Positions 8,705 through 18,191 of a stretch of DNA of 64,000 nt are shown here, piece by piece (positions within the stretch are counted from its first letter, which is position 1; each line of letters opens with the position of its first letter). The position numbers were made by a program, and so were the translations under genes. Where the stretch lies: NCBI RefSeq assembly GCF_000007665.1, contig NC_006087.1:930001-994000 (forward strand), read 5' to 3'. Under the pieces are notes generated by a model. That model saw only the letters and a program-made list of their open reading frames with translations, was not told the DNA's origin and did not search any database. Source of the stretch: Leifsonia xyli subsp. xyli str. CTCB07 (GTDB taxonomy: Bacteria; Actinomycetota; Actinomycetes; Actinomycetales; Microbacteriaceae).

Positions 8705-11700
8705 ATGACCACCCGGGGCTTCTGCGCGCGCGAGTCGGCCCGCGCCGCCGACGCCGAATTCAGCCTCGATCCCGCCCAGCGCGAGGTCGCGGCGCTGCCG
8801 GACGGGGTCTCCGCCGCTGTGTTCGGCGCACCGGGCACGGGCAAGACGACGGCGCTGGTGGAGGCGCTTGCCGAGCGCGTGCTCGGCCGCGGCTACGCGC
8901 CGGGCGAGGTGCTCGCGCTGAGCGCATCCCGCGCCGCCGCGACGGCGCTGCGAGACCGGCTCGCGCTGCGCCTCGGCGTCCCGACCCCGGGCCCACTCGC
9001 GCGGACGGCCACCTCGCTCGCTTTCCAGCTCGCCCGTGAGCGGGCCCGTCGCACGGGGGAGGAACCGCCACGGCTGCTCACCGGCGGCGAGCAGGATCGG
9101 ATCATCGCCGAGCTCCTCGCCGGTCAGCTCGAGGACGGCACGGGACCGCTCTGGCCTGACGTCCTCGGCCCGGAGGTCCGGTCGCTGCGCGGTTTCCGCA
9201 CCGAGCTCCGCGAGCTGATCGCCCGGTGCGCCGAACGCGGTGTGAGCCCCGCCCGGCTCTCCGAGCTAGGCACGATCACTGGCCGCGAAGGGTGGCGGGC
9301 CGCCGCCGGGTTCATCGCCGAGTACCAGAGCGTTCTCGACAGCTACCGCGGCCGTTTCGTGGACGCCGCGGAACTCATCGCGTCGGCTGTCGCCATCGTG
9401 CGCGACGGCAGCCCGCTCGACTGCCTCCGCGCCGTGTTCGTCGACGACCTCCAAGAGGCGACCGTCGCGACCGTCGCTCTGCTGCGGGCGCTCGCGTCGC
9501 GCGGGGTCGCCATCATCGCCTTCGGGGACCCGGATGTCGCCTCCACTGCGTTCCGCGGCGCCGAGGCGACCGCGCTGGGCCAGCTGGGAGCGCGCCTGGG
9601 CGTCCCGGTGACCCGGTTCGTGCTCGCGACCGCGCACCGTCAGACACCGGTCCTGCGGGAGCTGACCGCGCGTATGACCGAGCGGATCGGCACGGCAGCA
9701 GCCGGTGTGCAGCGTGTCGCGTCGGCCGGCCGCGGCGAACCGGAGAGGACCGGCGGGACCCGCCCCGAGGTCGTCATCATCTCCGCCGTTTCCACTCCGT
9801 CCGAAGCCGCCCGGCTGGCCAGGAGACTGCGCGAGCGGCGGCTGCTCGACGGCGTGCCGTGGGGTGAGATGGCCGTCGTGGTGCGCTCGGGTGCGCACAT
9901 CCCCGGCCTCGCCCGCGCCCTGGCCGTGGCCGAGGTCCCCACCAAGACGAGCATCGCGGGCCGGGCCCTCCGCGACGTCTTCGCGGCGCGGCAGCTCATC
10001 ACGCTGGCGGGCATCGAGGTCGGCGCGCTCGAACTCACCCCGGAGCGGGCGGCCGAACTGCTGCTGGGTCCGTTCGGCGGCCTCGACAGCATCAGCCTGC
10101 GGCGCCTGCGCCTGGCCCTCCGCCAGGAGGAACTCGCCAGCGACGGCAACCGCGCCGCCGACGATCTGCTTGTGGAGGCGCTGGCCGATCCCGCCCGGCT
10201 GGCCACCATCGACTCGTCGCCGGCCCGGCGCGCCGCCCGGTTGGCGGAGACGCTGCGCAGCGGGCGCGAGAAGGCGGCCACGGGTTCCACCATCGAAGAA
10301 CTGCTCTGGCACGCCTGGGAGCGCAGCGGCCTCGCCCGGCGCTGGATGGAGCAGTCCGAGCGCAGCGGCATCGTCGCCGACGAGGCGAACCGGCACCTCG
10401 ACGGCGTGGTCGCGCTCTTCACCGCCGCTCGCCGTTTCGTCGAGCGCTTCCCGGAACGCCCCGCCTCCGACTTCGTCGTGGAACTGCTGGGCGCCGACGT
10501 CCCCGAAGACACACTCGCCGCCCAGACCGCGGGCGACGCCGTCCTCGTCTGCACGTCCAGCGCCACCATCGGCCGGGAGTTCGAGGTCGTCGCGGTCGCC
10601 CGGCTGCAGGAGAGCGTCTGGCCGAACCTGCGCCTGCGCGGCTCGCTGCTGCATCCCCAGGAACTCGGCAGCGCACTCGACGGACGCAAGACCGAGACCG
10701 AGGACCAGCGCGCGCAGGTGCTCGGCGATGAGCTCCGGATGTTCGCGCTCGCCGTCTCCCGGGCCCGCGGCCAGGTGCTGCTCACAGCGACCGTGAACGA
10801 TGACGAGCAGCCGTCGCCGTTCCTGCGCCTTGCGGGGGAGCTGGCGGCACCGGACACCGAGGACAGCATCCACCCCCTCTCGCTCCGTGGCATGGTGGGC
10901 CGGTTGCGTCGCCGCCTGGTCACCACAGGTGCGCCGGAGGCGGCGGCTGCGCTCGCGCGTCTCGCTGACGCCGGGGTGGAGGGCGCCGACCCCGCCGACT
11001 GGTACGGGCTCGCGGAGCCGACCACGGAGGAGCCGCTGGTCGATCTGACGGACCCGGAGGCCGGGGTGCGCCTCTCGCCCTCGCGGCTCGGGACCTTCGA
11101 GAAATCGCCGCTGGCCTGGTTCGTGGAGGAGATGGCCGCTTCGCCCAGCAGTCTCACGGCCGGTATCGGCACCGTCGTACACGCTGTGATGGAGGAGGCC
11201 AGCGCGACCGGCGAGTTCGGTGTCGATGCGCTGTGGGCGGGCATCGAGCAGCGCTGGGCGGAACTCGCTTTCGAGTCCCCGTGGGTCGAGGAGCGCGAGC
11301 GCCGCCGCACTCGCGGACTGGTGGGCGGAGTCTCCGACTACCTGCGCGACTTCGAGCGGGCGGGCGGCCGGTTGCTCGGATCGGAGGGAGAGTTCGAACT
11401 GCGGCTCGGCCGGGCGCGCATCGGCGGCAAGATCGACCGCGTCGAGGCGACGCCAGACGGGACGGTCGTCCTCGTCGATCTCAAGACCGGGCGCACTGTG
11501 CCGAGCGCGGCCGAGACCGCGTCCCACGCGCAGCTCGGCGCTTACCAGCTCGCCCTCGAGCACGGCGCGATCGAGGAGGCGGGGGAACGGCCGCCCGGCG
11601 GCGCGAAGCTGCTCTTCGTCGCGAAGGGGGTTCGCGGCAAGCCCTACCGCGAGCTGGTCCAGGACCGGGTGGATGCCGAGGGTCTGGAACGGCTGAAGCA

Positions 11701-11827
11701 GCGCGTCGCGACCGCGGCGGAGGGCATGGCCGCAGCCACGTTCGCGGCGGTGGTCGATCTGGGCGACCGCGACCCACACGCGGCGTACCAGTACCGCCTT
11801 CACCTGGTCCCGGCGGTGAGCGCGTGA
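8705..11827 (+). CDS. adnA: ATP-dependent helicase/nuclease subunit AdnA
   Basis: 1040 aa from the ATG at 8705 (GTG at 8696 also possible). UvrD-like motor with Walker A GAPGTGKTT at 41-49. Motif II reads VDDLQEA near 246 instead of the usual DExQ, a weak motor as expected for this subunit. A C-terminal PD-(D/E)XK RecB-type nuclease is present: GTVVHAVME near 825, GGKIDRVE, and VDLKTGR near 925. With AdnB it forms the heterodimeric motor-nuclease that resects double-strand breaks. Stop overlaps the AdnB start by 4 bp (GTGA). Confidence 0.9.
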   Translation: MTTRGFCARESARAADAEFSLDPAQREVAALPDGVSAAVFGAPGTGKTTALVEALAERVLGRGYAPGEVLALSASRAAATALRDRLALRLGVPTPGPLARTATSLAFQLARERARRTGEEPPRLLTGGEQDRIIAELLAGQLEDGTGPLWPDVLGPEVRSLRGFRTELRELIARCAERGVSPARLSELGTITGREGWRAAAGFIAEYQSVLDSYRGRFVDAAELIASAVAIVRDGSPLDCLRAVFVDDLQEATVATVALLRALASRGVAIIAFGDPDVASTAFRGAEATALGQLGARLGVPVTRFVLATAHRQTPVLRELTARMTERIGTAAAGVQRVASAGRGEPERTGGTRPEVVIISAVSTPSEAARLARRLRERRLLDGVPWGEMAVVVRSGAHIPGLARALAVAEVPTKTSIAGRALRDVFAARQLITLAGIEVGALELTPERAAELLLGPFGGLDSISLRRLRLALRQEELASDGNRAADDLLVEALADPARLATIDSSPARRAARLAETLRSGREKAATGSTIEELLWHAWERSGLARRWMEQSERSGIVADEANRHLDGVVALFTAARRFVERFPERPASDFVVELLGADVPEDTLAAQTAGDAVLVCTSSATIGREFEVVAVARLQESVWPNLRLRGSLLHPQELGSALDGRKTETEDQRAQVLGDELRMFALAVSRARGQVLLTATVNDDEQPSPFLRLAGELAAPDTEDSIHPLSLRGMVGRLRRRLVTTGAPEAAAALARLADAGVEGADPADWYGLAEPTTEEPLVDLTDPEAGVRLSPSRLGTFEKSPLAWFVEEMAASPSSLTAGIGTVVHAVMEEASATGEFGVDALWAGIEQRWAELAFESPWVEERERRRTRGLVGGVSDYLRDFERAGGRLLGSEGEFELRLGRARIGGKIDRVEATPDGTVVLVDLKTGRTVPSAAETASHAQLGAYQLALEHGAIEEAGERPPGGAKLLFVAKGVRGKPYRELVQDRVDAEGLERLKQRVATAAEGMAAATFAAVVDLGDRDPHAAYQYRLHLVPAVSA

Positions 11828-14800
11828 ACGACGGCAACGACATCCTCGGCGATGTGCTTGGGGTCGATGCCGAACGGACCGGCCCCGACCTGGTCGAGGG
11901 CGGCTTCGCGCTCTCGGAGCCGGAGTCCCGGCCGCCTCGACCGTGCCGGAGGGTCTCCGCCCTCGAGATCGCGGACGCGCTCGGTCTCCCGCGACCGACC
12001 GGGCAGCAGCAGGCTGTGGTCGAGGCGCCGCTGAGCCCCGCCATCGTCGTCGCCGGCGCGGGCAGCGGCAAGACCGAGACGATGGCGAATCGTGTGGTCT
12101 GGCTGCTCGCGAACGGGGAGGTCCGCGTCCCGGAGGTGCTCGGTCTCACTTTCACGCGCAAGGCGGCTGGCGAACTCGCGGAGCGTGTCCGGAAGCGCAT
12201 CGAGCAGTTGGCCGCCTCAGGTCTGACGGAAATCGAGTTCGACCCGTTCGAGGCGCCGGACGTGGCGACCTACAACGCGTTCGCGAACGCGATCTTCCGC
12301 GAGAACGCCCTTTTCATCGGGCGCGAGCCGGAGGCGGCCGTCCTCAGCGAGGCATCTGCCTGGCAGCTCGCGCGGCGTGTGGTGGTCGACAGCGCCGATG
12401 ACCGCCTGGCCGATCTCGACCGGAACGTGGACGCCGTCACCACCGCCGTTCTGAACCTCAGCCGCGCGCTCAGCGAGAACATCGCCGGCGCAGCCGAGGT
12501 CGGCCGGATGGCCGAGGGCTTCGGCCGGGTGATCGACCTCCCCACCGGCAGCGCCCGCAAGGCGGGGCCGTACGCCACCGTGAAGGCGGCCGTCGAGACC
12601 GTCGGCGCGCTGCCGTCGCTGCTCGGCCTCGCTGAACGCTTCGCGGAGGAGAAGCGCCGACGCGGCTTCGTGGAGTACTCCGACCAGGTCGCCCTCGCCC
12701 TTGCCGTCTGCGAGCGACTGCCGGACGTCGTGGACGACTACCGCCGCCGCTACCGTGTGGTGTTGCTCGACGAATACCAGGACACGTCCGTCGTCCAGAC
12801 CCGGCTGCTCTCCACCCTCTTCTCCGGGGAGGCGGTGATGGCGGTCGGTGATCCGCACCAGTCGATCTACGGCTGGCGGGGAGCGAGTGCGGCGAACCTC
12901 AGCCGGTTCGCGACCGACTTCACCGGGCGTCCCCGGCGCGCGGACGAGTATGTGCTCAGCACCAGCTGGCGGAACCCGACCCGTGTGCTCGACGCGGCCA
13001 ACATCCTCGTCGCTCCGCTGGGCGCGGTCTCGCCTGTGCGTGTCGAGCGGCTCCGGGCCCGGCCGGGCGCGGTCGCCGGCGAGCTGGCGTGTACGTTCGG
13101 GCAGACCGTCGAGGAGGAGGCGGAGGCGATCGCGGCCTGGTTCGCGGAGCGGATCGCGCGGCGGGATGCCGAGGGCACGCTGCCCTCGGCCGCGATGCTC
13201 TGCCGCTCCATCAAGAAGATCGAGGTGTTCACGGCCGCGTTGAGCCGGCACCGCGTTCCGTTCCACGTCCTCGGCCTCGGCGGGCTGCTGGAACAGCCGG
13301 TCATCGCCGATCTCGTGAGCGCGCTGCGGGTGATGCACGACCCGACGGCCGGTTCGGAGCTGATCCGCCTGCTCACCGGTGCGCGCTGGCGGGTCGGGCC
13401 GAAGGACATCGCGGCGCTCCGCCGCGTCGCATCCTGGCTCGCCGGGTGCGACCACCGCTTCCAGGAACTCGAACCCGATGTGCGCGACCGGCTGCGGCGC
13501 TCGGTCGCGGGGGAGGAGTCGGCCTCTCTCGTCGACGCTCTCGATTTCGTGGTGGAGGCTCCCGAGGGCCACCGTCAGCTCTCCGCGTTCAGCGGGTCCG
13601 GCGTCGAGCGGATGCGCGCCGCCGGCCGCCAGCTCGACCAGCTGCGCTCCCGCGCCGGTCTCGATCTGCTCGACCTCGTCACCATCGTCCAGCAGGAACT
13701 GCGCCTCGACATCGAAGTCGCCGCCAACGAGACCGCTCAGCTGGGTCAGGCCAGCCTCGATGCGTTCGCCGAACAGGTCGCGTCCTATCTCGCCAGCGAC
13801 GACCGCGCGACGCTCGGCTCCTTCCTCTCCTGGCTCGCCGAGGCCGAAAAGCGCGACAACCTGGCGCCGCGCAGCGAGGACCCGGAACCCGGAACGGTCC
13901 AGATCCTCACCATTCACGGTTCCAAAGGGTTGGAGTGGGATGTCGTGGCCGTGCCGCGCCTGGTCGAGGGCGAGCTCCCCGTACCGCCGCAGAGCAGACG
14001 GGGCTGGCTCGCGTTCGGGCAGCTCCCGAACGAGTTCCGGGGCGACTCCGCCGAACTCCCGGTGCTGCCCTGGCGGACCGTCGAGGACCAGAAGGCCCTC
14101 GACGGCGCCATTGCGGACTTCGAGGCCGAGAACCTCGCCCGCCACCGGGACGAGCAGCGGCGTCTCGTCTACGTTGCCGTGACTCGTGCCCGCGAGAGCC
14201 TGCTCCTCACCGGCTCGTACTGGTCGACGCAGTCGCGCCCGCGCGGCCCGGGCGCCTATCTGCGCGAGCTGCAGGGGGCTGGCCTCATCGCCGGGGACGC
14301 GTTCCCGCCCTGCGACGACCCCGAAGACAACCCGCTTGCCCCCGCTTCTCGGACGGTCAGCTGGCCCCTCGATCCCCTCGGCGCGCGCCGCCGCTCCGTC
14401 GAGACCGCAGCCGAAGCCGTGCGCTCGGCCCGCGCGCGGGGTGCGGGGGACGGCGGAGTGTACGCCCGGGACCTCGATCTGCTCCTCGCCGAGCGCGCCC
14501 GCCGCCCGTCCGAGTCCGGGCTGGTGGAGCTGCCCGCGCGCATCCCGGCCTCTCGTTTCAAGGACTACGTCAGCGATCCGGCCGGGGTCGCTTCGGCTTT
14601 GCGTCGCCCGATGCCGGAGCGGCCCTACCGCCAGACCCGCCTCGGCACGCTCTTCCACCGCTGGGTGGAGGAGCGCTATGGCACCGTCGCCGGGAGGGCC
14701 GATGAACTCGACGCGACTGCTCACGAACTCGACGATCCGGCCGGTGAGATCCTCGAGGCGGAGCGCCTGGCCGACCTTCAGGCGACCTTCGCCGCCAGCG

Positions 14801-15231
14801 AGTGGGCGGCTCGGGCGCCGGACGAGGTTGAGCTGGAGATCCACATCGCACTCGCCGGTCAGGTCGTGGTCTGCAAACTGGATGCCGTCTACCGGATCGC
14901 GGACGGCCGCCACGACTACCAGATCGTGGACTGGAAGACGGGCAGGGCGCCTCATGACGTCGGCGATCTGGACCGTAAGCAGCTTCAGCTGGCGCTGTAC
15001 CGCCTCGCGTTCGCGCAGTACGCGGGGATCGAGCCGGAGCGAATCGACGCTGTGTTCTACTTCGTGGCGGATGACGCGGTGGTGCGGCCGTCTCGGCTGT
15101 ACTCGGAGCGGGAGCTGGCCGAACGGTGGCAGGCGGCGGTGGCTGAACGCTCGGTCTCCGATGCGGTGCTCCTTCAAAATAAATGGGGTGTCACGGTGTC
15201 GGTTCCGCCGGTCAGCCCGTCTGGAACTTGA
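11824..15231 (+). CDS. adnB: ATP-dependent helicase/nuclease subunit AdnB
   Basis: 1135 aa from the GTG at 11824, inside the adnA stop. UvrD/Rep motor with Walker A GAGSGKT at 78-84, canonical LLDEYQDTS near 316, GDPHQSIYGWRG, TIHGSKGLEWD (motif V) and YVAVTRAR (motif VI). The nuclease domain at the C-terminus shows GTLFHRWVEE (about 946), CKLDAVY and VDWKTGRAP (about 1036). This is the main translocating subunit in the mycobacterial complex. Homologous to Rv3201c by order and size. The open frame extends upstream to 11233 but only as a shadow of adnA. Confidence 0.92.
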   Translation: MNDGNDILGDVLGVDAERTGPDLVEGGFALSEPESRPPRPCRRVSALEIADALGLPRPTGQQQAVVEAPLSPAIVVAGAGSGKTETMANRVVWLLANGEVRVPEVLGLTFTRKAAGELAERVRKRIEQLAASGLTEIEFDPFEAPDVATYNAFANAIFRENALFIGREPEAAVLSEASAWQLARRVVVDSADDRLADLDRNVDAVTTAVLNLSRALSENIAGAAEVGRMAEGFGRVIDLPTGSARKAGPYATVKAAVETVGALPSLLGLAERFAEEKRRRGFVEYSDQVALALAVCERLPDVVDDYRRRYRVVLLDEYQDTSVVQTRLLSTLFSGEAVMAVGDPHQSIYGWRGASAANLSRFATDFTGRPRRADEYVLSTSWRNPTRVLDAANILVAPLGAVSPVRVERLRARPGAVAGELACTFGQTVEEEAEAIAAWFAERIARRDAEGTLPSAAMLCRSIKKIEVFTAALSRHRVPFHVLGLGGLLEQPVIADLVSALRVMHDPTAGSELIRLLTGARWRVGPKDIAALRRVASWLAGCDHRFQELEPDVRDRLRRSVAGEESASLVDALDFVVEAPEGHRQLSAFSGSGVERMRAAGRQLDQLRSRAGLDLLDLVTIVQQELRLDIEVAANETAQLGQASLDAFAEQVASYLASDDRATLGSFLSWLAEAEKRDNLAPRSEDPEPGTVQILTIHGSKGLEWDVVAVPRLVEGELPVPPQSRRGWLAFGQLPNEFRGDSAELPVLPWRTVEDQKALDGAIADFEAENLARHRDEQRRLVYVAVTRARESLLLTGSYWSTQSRPRGPGAYLRELQGAGLIAGDAFPPCDDPEDNPLAPASRTVSWPLDPLGARRRSVETAAEAVRSARARGAGDGGVYARDLDLLLAERARRPSESGLVELPARIPASRFKDYVSDPAGVASALRRPMPERPYRQTRLGTLFHRWVEERYGTVAGRADELDATAHELDDPAGEILEAERLADLQATFAASEWAARAPDEVELEIHIALAGQVVVCKLDAVYRIADGRHDYQIVDWKTGRAPHDVGDLDRKQLQLALYRLAFAQYAGIEPERIDAVFYFVADDAVVRPSRLYSERELAERWQAAVAERSVSDAVLLQNKWGVTVSVPPVSPSGT

Positions 15232-15308
15232 CATGAGAGATTCTGTATTGGAAAGATCAAAGTGATAATCCAATTGGTCCGTGTGGGCCGTTTTGAGGGG
15301 AAGTAATT
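15228..15308 (+). promoter_or_regulatory. Probable promoter and RBS of the WXG100-like gene
   Basis: An AT-rich stretch in otherwise GC-rich DNA. TTGACA at 15228-15233 overlaps the adnB stop; GATAAT at 15264-15269 is a good -10, but the gap of 30 bp means TTCTGT at 15241 (17 bp spacing) may be the true -35. AGGGGAAG lies 6-7 nt before the ATG at 15309. Confidence 0.4.
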
Positions 15309-15589
15309 ATGTCGCGTGTGCTTTCGACCGAAAAGGCGAAGACGGCTATTCGTCAGATCCAGTCGATTGTCAATGGGGGTTCACCGATCAGATCGCCCAG
15401 TTGGATGCTCAGGGTCGTATTCTGTCCGATTCGAATGTGTGGGATGGGCCGTTGGCGTCGACGTTCCGGGGGTCGACGTGGCCGGAGACCAAGGCTGCGT
15501 TGGATAAGGCTAAGCAGGAGCTTGAGGAGCTGAGGACTCAGCTCGACCGCATCTCGCAGGATATTTTCACGGCTGGTGGCGGGGCTTGA
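15309..15589 (+). pseudogene. WXG100-family small secreted protein, frameshifted
   Basis: The N-terminus is read in one frame from the ATG at 15309 (MSRVLSTEKAKTAIRQIQ) and the rest in another (TDQIAQLDAQGRILSDSN, then VWDGPLASTFRG with the W-x-G turn, then a charged helix ELEELRTQLDRISQDIF). Adding one G to the G run at 15374-15378 restores a continuous protein of about 93 aa. Length, two helices and WDG turn fit the WXG100/ESAT-6 fold exported by type VII secretion. It has its own promoter-like region and a terminator. The single homopolymer change could be mutation, sequencing error or, less likely, programmed shifting. Confidence 0.65.
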
Positions 15590-15607
15590 TCCGGCCGGGA
15601 GCTGTCT

Positions 15608-15641
15608 GGGTGCCCTCGTCTTTTGGCGGGGGCACCCTTTT
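15608..15641 (+). terminator. Rho-independent terminator after the WXG100-like gene
   Basis: GGGTGCCC at 15608-15615 pairs with GGGCACCC at 15630-15637, followed by TTTT. Confidence 0.75.
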
Positions 15642-15654
15642 CCGTTCGGTGAAG

Positions 15655-15970
15655 GGGACCGGATCGTAGCGGACTGCACATCTTCGGCGCGGCCGATCTG
15701 GCCTTGACGGGCGTTAATGTGCCCAGGACGCGTTGCCGTCGGTGTCGGTGGTGGATCCGTTCGATCCATGTCACGATCGCGAGGCGGAGGTTGTCCTGGG
15801 TGACCGACCGGCGGGTGTTGAGCACGTTCTTCTGGAGCAGGGCGAAGAATGATTCCATGGCGGCGTTGTCCCGGCGGCGCCGACCCGGCCCATCGATCCA
15901 ACCAACCCGTGGCGGTCCAGTTCGGCTTGGAAGCGCCGCGAACGAAACTGGCTGCTCTATGACGAATGAA
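15655..15970 (-). pseudogene. IS3-family transposase relic (3' end of orfB)
   Basis: On the minus strand the conserved end of an IS3-type DDE transposase can be read in two frames: SQFRSRRFQAELDRHG, then, after a lost base, DNAAMESFFALLQKNV, LNTRRSVTQD, WIERIHHRHRRQRVLG and LTPV. The catalytic Glu in AMESFF remains, but the upstream two thirds, orfA and recognisable terminal repeats are gone. It lies between the WXG100-like gene and the phosphotransferase gene, so an element probably entered and was then deleted. Limits are approximate. Confidence 0.75.
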
Positions 15971-16060
15971 TCGTCGTACCGATCGATGCGCGCGCTGTCG
16001 CGCGATCGCCATGTCATCCTTTGCCGCCAACGATCGGGCCGAGCGTGCTCAGGCCGTGGA

Positions 16061-17110
16061 TCAGCCCGCGTCCTGCTCCGCGACCGGCCGCATCCCGTCG
16101 CTGCGCGCCCCCGAACGGTCGCCGGGCGTGCGGTCCAGCAGCGCCTCGACATCGCCGACCGCGAGGATCGGGCCGGTCGCCATCGAGAGTGGGGTCGCGG
16201 TATTGCTGTGTACGCGGTCGACGAGGCCGTCGAGCATTTGCACCGCGTCATCCACGATGCTCTGGTCGCGGAGCCCGCGGCCGTGCAGGAGCCAGCGCGC
16301 GACTTCCAGCTCCGCGTAGAGCATGGCCCGCTGCGTGAACTGGCGGTCGGTCGCCACTTGCCGGGTGGCGGCGTACGCGCCGAGCGCGCCGTCGGTGGCG
16401 TCCGGGTTCAGAGCGAGCAGCCAGTGGAGGTCGCGGGCAGGGTCGCCGACGCGGAGGGTCGACCAGCCGAGCACGGCTGAGACGGTGTCGTCCTCCACGA
16501 GGAAGGATTCGACGCCGAGGGCTCCGTTGATGACGCTCGGCTGGAACTGCCACACCGAGTGGTCGGCCACCGCGTCCCGCCACCGGTCCCGGAGCGCGGC
16601 CGGAACCAGGCTGGTCGCGGTCGCCGACTCGATGACCTGGACGGTCGAGGCGAGACATTCGGCGGAGGTGAGGGCCGGGAGGCCGGCCTCGCCGACGAAG
16701 CTGGTGGGGAGGGCGTGGATCGTCGCGATCGCGTTCCCGATGGACCCGGCGAGGCCGTCTCCGGGCGGGATGTCCTCCACGTCGATGTGGTGCCCCGGGA
16801 GGTAGTCGTAGACGATGGCGCGGGTGCCGCCGACGGGCGCCTGGCCGAGGTAGCGCGGCACGTCGAACGGCAGCCGGCTGCGGATACCGGCGGTGAGGGC
16901 GCGCAGGGCGACCAGATCTGCGCTCTGCTCGGTCTCGGCGACCTGGCTGAGCGGGACGCGGACGATGAGGGTGCTGCCGTCCCGCGCGGTCAGCAGCGCG
17001 GAGTCGAACTCACCGGCTCCGTCGCCGCTGTGCGGGCGTGCCCCGGAGACGGCGAGGCCGGGCACGGCCGAGGCGGCCAGCGCGGCTAGAGTGAGAGGGG
17101 ATCTGGCCAT
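16061..17110 (-). CDS. Aminoglycoside phosphotransferase-family kinase
   Basis: 349 aa. A kinase-like APH fold: N-lobe with TLIVRVPLSQ and YDYLPGHHIDV, C-lobe with QFQPSVINGALGVESFLVED in place of the usual HGDxxxxN catalytic loop, then AVLGWSTLRVGDPARDLHW matching the DFG/DP region. The catalytic Asp of the HGD motif is not visible (NGALG), so it may be inactive or atypical. In related actinobacteria an APH-like gene lies between adnB and nudC. Substrate unknown. Divergent from nudC, 61 bp apart. Confidence 0.7.
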   Translation of the reverse strand: MARSPLTLAALAASAVPGLAVSGARPHSGDGAGEFDSALLTARDGSTLIVRVPLSQVAETEQSADLVALRALTAGIRSRLPFDVPRYLGQAPVGGTRAIVYDYLPGHHIDVEDIPPGDGLAGSIGNAIATIHALPTSFVGEAGLPALTSAECLASTVQVIESATATSLVPAALRDRWRDAVADHSVWQFQPSVINGALGVESFLVEDDTVSAVLGWSTLRVGDPARDLHWLLALNPDATDGALGAYAATRQVATDRQFTQRAMLYAELEVARWLLHGRGLRDQSIVDDAVQMLDGLVDRVHSNTATPLSMATGPILAVGDVEALLDRTPGDRSGARSDGMRPVAEQDAG

Positions 17111-17171
17111 GCTTCCAGGCTAAACGGCCATCCTCGCGCGAGGAGTTCCGCCACGCCTTGAAAGGATCTCG

Positions 17172-18191
17172 ATGTCGTCCGCCCCCGTCGCTCTGCCGCT
17201 CGCTGCGCTTCCGCTGTCGCGGCACGCTGTGGATCGGGACCACACAGCGCGCTCGCGTCCGGCGCTGTTCGACGAGCTCTGGGCGGAGCCGGTGACCCGC
17301 GTGCTCGCCCTGTGGCAGGGACGCGCTTTGCTCACCCCCGAGAGCGTTCCGGACGCGACGCCGCCGGGCGACGGCTGGAGCGTCCCGGACGCCGGGACCG
17401 CCGCCGTCGCTCTGCTGCCGGTCGAGCGCGTGCCCGCCGCTCTGCTGCGCGTCTACCTCGGCCGCACACGGGCGGACACGTCCCCGGAGCCTGCCGGGAC
17501 CCCGGTCGTCCTCGAAGTGCTCACCGATGCCGCTGCGCGCGAGCTCGAGCCCGATGAGGCGCGCTGGGGGAGTCTCCGCGCCGTCGCGACGGCTCTGGAC
17601 GATCGGGACGCCGGGCTCTTCACCGAGGCGCTCGCCATCGCCAGCTGGCACGCTTCGCACACGCACTGCCCGCGCTGCGGGACGCCCACCGTTGTGGAAC
17701 AGGGCGGCTGGGTGCGCCGCTGCGCCGAAGACCGATCCGAGGTCTTCCCGCGCACCGACCCCGCCGTGATCGTGACCGTTCTGGACGCCGACGACCGTCT
17801 GCTGCTCGGCTCGAACGCGCTCTGGGAGCACTCGCGTTACTCACTGCTCGCCGGTTTCGTGGAGCCCGGCGAGTCCTTCGAAGCGGCTGTCGAGCGGGAG
17901 ATCTTCGAAGAGGCCGGTGTGCGCGTGGTGGACGCCCGGTACAAGGGCTCGCAGCCCTGGCCTTTCCCGGCCTCCATCATGGTCGGGATGACCGCGCGGC
18001 TCGCCGACGACCAGCCTGCCGCTGCCCTCGAACCGGATGGCGAGGAGATCCTCAGCCTTCGCTGGTTCAGCCGGTCGCAGTTGTGGGAGTCCCGTGAGCG
18101 GGTCATTCTGCCCGGCCGCTCCTCGATCGCCCGCGCGCTGATCGAGGACTGGTATGGCGGTCCTCTGGACGAGCCTCCGGTCCGCCCGTGA
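17172..18191 (+). CDS. nudC: NADH pyrophosphatase (Nudix)
   Basis: 339 aa. Hydrolyses NAD(H) to NMN(H) and AMP, and in several bacteria removes the NAD cap from RNA. A zinc-ribbon start CPRCGTP (about 163) is followed by a single later Cys (RRCAEDRSE), so one ligand position is not Cys. The Nudix box GFVEPGESFEAAVEREIFEEAGV lies near 227-249 and the NudC signature SQPWPFPASIM follows it. The stop overlaps the uvrD2 start by 4 bp (GTGA). Confidence 0.9.
   Translation: MSSAPVALPLAALPLSRHAVDRDHTARSRPALFDELWAEPVTRVLALWQGRALLTPESVPDATPPGDGWSVPDAGTAAVALLPVERVPAALLRVYLGRTRADTSPEPAGTPVVLEVLTDAAARELEPDEARWGSLRAVATALDDRDAGLFTEALAIASWHASHTHCPRCGTPTVVEQGGWVRRCAEDRSEVFPRTDPAVIVTVLDADDRLLLGSNALWEHSRYSLLAGFVEPGESFEAAVEREIFEEAGVRVVDARYKGSQPWPFPASIMVGMTARLADDQPAAALEPDGEEILSLRWFSRSQLWESRERVILPGRSSIARALIEDWYGGPLDEPPVRP

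Noticed and set aside
12217..15273. 1018-codon minus-strand frame across adnB
   Set aside because: High GC at codon third positions keeps the antisense frame open; no domain found and adnB motifs are complete.
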